From Lachnospiraceae bacterium (GTDB lineage Bacteria > Bacillota > Clostridia > Lachnospirales > Lachnospiraceae), in assembly GCA_024694785.1 (NCBI GenBank), contig JAILJL010000181.1:1-7396 (forward strand): a DNA stretch of 7,396 nucleotides, given 5' to 3'. The translations under genes were made by a program, and so were the position numbers. Shown piece by piece: positions 6,536-7,396 of the stretch (its first letter is position 1; the number at the start of each line of letters is the position of its first letter). The notes under the pieces are model-generated. The model was not told where the DNA came from. It did not search any database and saw only the letters and a program-made list of their open reading frames with translations.

Positions 6536-7396
6536 AGAACTGAAAATAGATAAACGTACTTGCGTCATAGCCGTAGCCGTAGACTCCGAAGAGGACCACC
6601 GCCCAGAGAAGTACTAAGGCCATCACATATCTAAGTACTATGTTGCTGTTATTAAATAACCTTATAAGCGATATCTTCTTTTCATGAATAATATCAACTG
6701 CAATAAGGACAATTATTGCTATTATAAGTATCCACCAGTTAGCCGCATCAAGCCCCAAGTCAAGAAGCGAGCCCGCCTTGAAGCTTTTTGTCATCTGACC
6801 GAAGATATGCACGGCATGCATGAATCTATCTGATGCAAAGAATACCCACGCAAAATCTGTCAGGATAAAAGTTCCTATAACTTTAAAAACTTTTACCGGA
6901 AGTGCAGTAGGCGGCTTGACGTTAAAGCTTCTATTCTTAATGTCTCCCACCACCTGGAAGATTGCATGTACAAGTCCCCATACTACGAAGTTGTAACTTG
7001 CACCATGCCAGAGACCTGACACGGCGAAAACTATCAATATGTTAATGTACTTACGTACCGTTCCCTTACGGTTGCCGCCAAGCGGAATGTATAGGTAGTC
7101 TGTAAACCACGTTGTAAGCGATATATGCCATCTTCTCCAGAAATCCTTGATGGATGTGGCAAGGTACGGCTGCTTGAAGTTATGCATAAGCTTAAAGCCC
7201 ATAACCTGCGCTGCGCCTCTCGCGATATTGGAATATCCGCCGAAGTCACAGTATATCTGGAACGCAAAAAGTACGGACGCAAGTATTAATTCAACTGCGC
7301 CGTAATTCTGATAATTCTTATATACTTCTTTAACTACGATAGAGATGCGGTCTGCAATTACAAGCTTCTGGAAGAAGCCCCAGAGCATGACCATGA
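6534..7396 (-). CDS. MBOAT family membrane O-acyltransferase (AlgI/DltB type; N-terminus beyond right edge)
   Basis: This is the C-terminal part of a polytopic MBOAT protein. The frame is open to the right edge, and about 286 residues are readable out of a family length near 450-500. The first Met in view (7394) is internal, not the start. Numbering from it, the family core FWRRWHISLTTWFTDYLY (85-102) is followed by IPLGGNR (103-109). SGLWHGASYNFVVWG (126-140) carries the invariant catalytic histidine H130. FAWVFFASD (181-189) and the terminal FIYFQF (281-286) are also typical of the AlgI branch. Hydrophobic stretches near 36-48, 118-145, 168-187, 218-235 and 253-275 would cross the membrane. 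Family members move acyl groups across the membrane for O-acetylation of exopolysaccharide or D-alanylation of teichoic acid. No dltA or dltC is visible here, so sugar O-acetylation is more likely but not proven. The stop overlaps the ribosome binding site of the SGNH-like partner. Confidence 0.95.
   Translation of the reverse strand, partial: MVMLWGFFQKLVIADRISIVVKEVYKNYQNYGAVELILASVLFAFQIYCDFGGYSNIARGAAQVMGFKLMHNFKQPYLATSIKDFWRRWHISLTTWFTDYLYIPLGGNRKGTVRKYINILIVFAVSGLWHGASYNFVVWGLVHAIFQVVGDIKNRSFNVKPPTALPVKVFKVIGTFILTDFAWVFFASDRFMHAVHIFGQMTKSFKAGSLLDLGLDAANWWILIIAIIVLIAVDIIHEKKISLIRLFNNSNIVLRYVMALVLLWAVVLFGVYGYGYDASTFIYFQF

Noticed and set aside
6219..6617. Plus-strand open frame of 132 codons across the MBOAT/SGNH junction
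   Set aside because: It is antisense to two well supported genes and has a highly basic composition typical of a non-coding frame.

Overview
The window looks like chromosomal DNA from a low-to-moderate GC Firmicute, most plausibly a member of Clostridia close to Lachnospiraceae. This is inferred from strong AGGAGG-type ribosome binding sites, a fused FeoA-FeoB iron transporter, a short lipobox-type lipoprotein signal, and an MBOAT/DHHW-like acyltransferase pair. The genus cannot be fixed from the sequence alone.

All six genes lie on the minus strand and read from the right edge to the left edge. In order of transcription they are: (1) the C-terminal part of an AlgI/DltB-type MBOAT O-acyltransferase, cut by the right edge; (2) a membrane-anchored SGNH/DHHW-like partner protein with an extra C-terminal domain; (3) a 100-residue Dabb (stress-responsive alpha-beta barrel) protein; (4) an 800-residue FeoA-FeoB fusion ferrous iron transporter; (5) a 544-residue lipoprotein with an RsiV/PdaC-like DUF4163-DUF3298 module and an unassigned C-terminal half; (6) the N-terminal two thirds of a PLP-dependent threonine aldolase-like lyase, cut by the left edge.

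Packing is very dense. The gaps between genes are about 6-9, 34, 1, 33 and 4 nt, and I see no convincing terminator between any two genes, so one transcript could run through all of them. Functionally the set splits into envelope polysaccharide acylation (genes 1-2), iron uptake (gene 4, translationally coupled to the Dabb gene 3), an exported lipoprotein (5) and amino-acid metabolism (6). The MBOAT and SGNH proteins very likely work together at the membrane. The remaining adjacency may be only operon packing rather than a shared pathway.

There is no gene-free stretch over 300 bases. I see no tRNA, rRNA, CRISPR array, insertion sequence, riboswitch or long repeat. Nothing here is clearly a new system. 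The least explained parts are the C-terminal half of the lipoprotein and the C-terminal extension of the SGNH-like protein.
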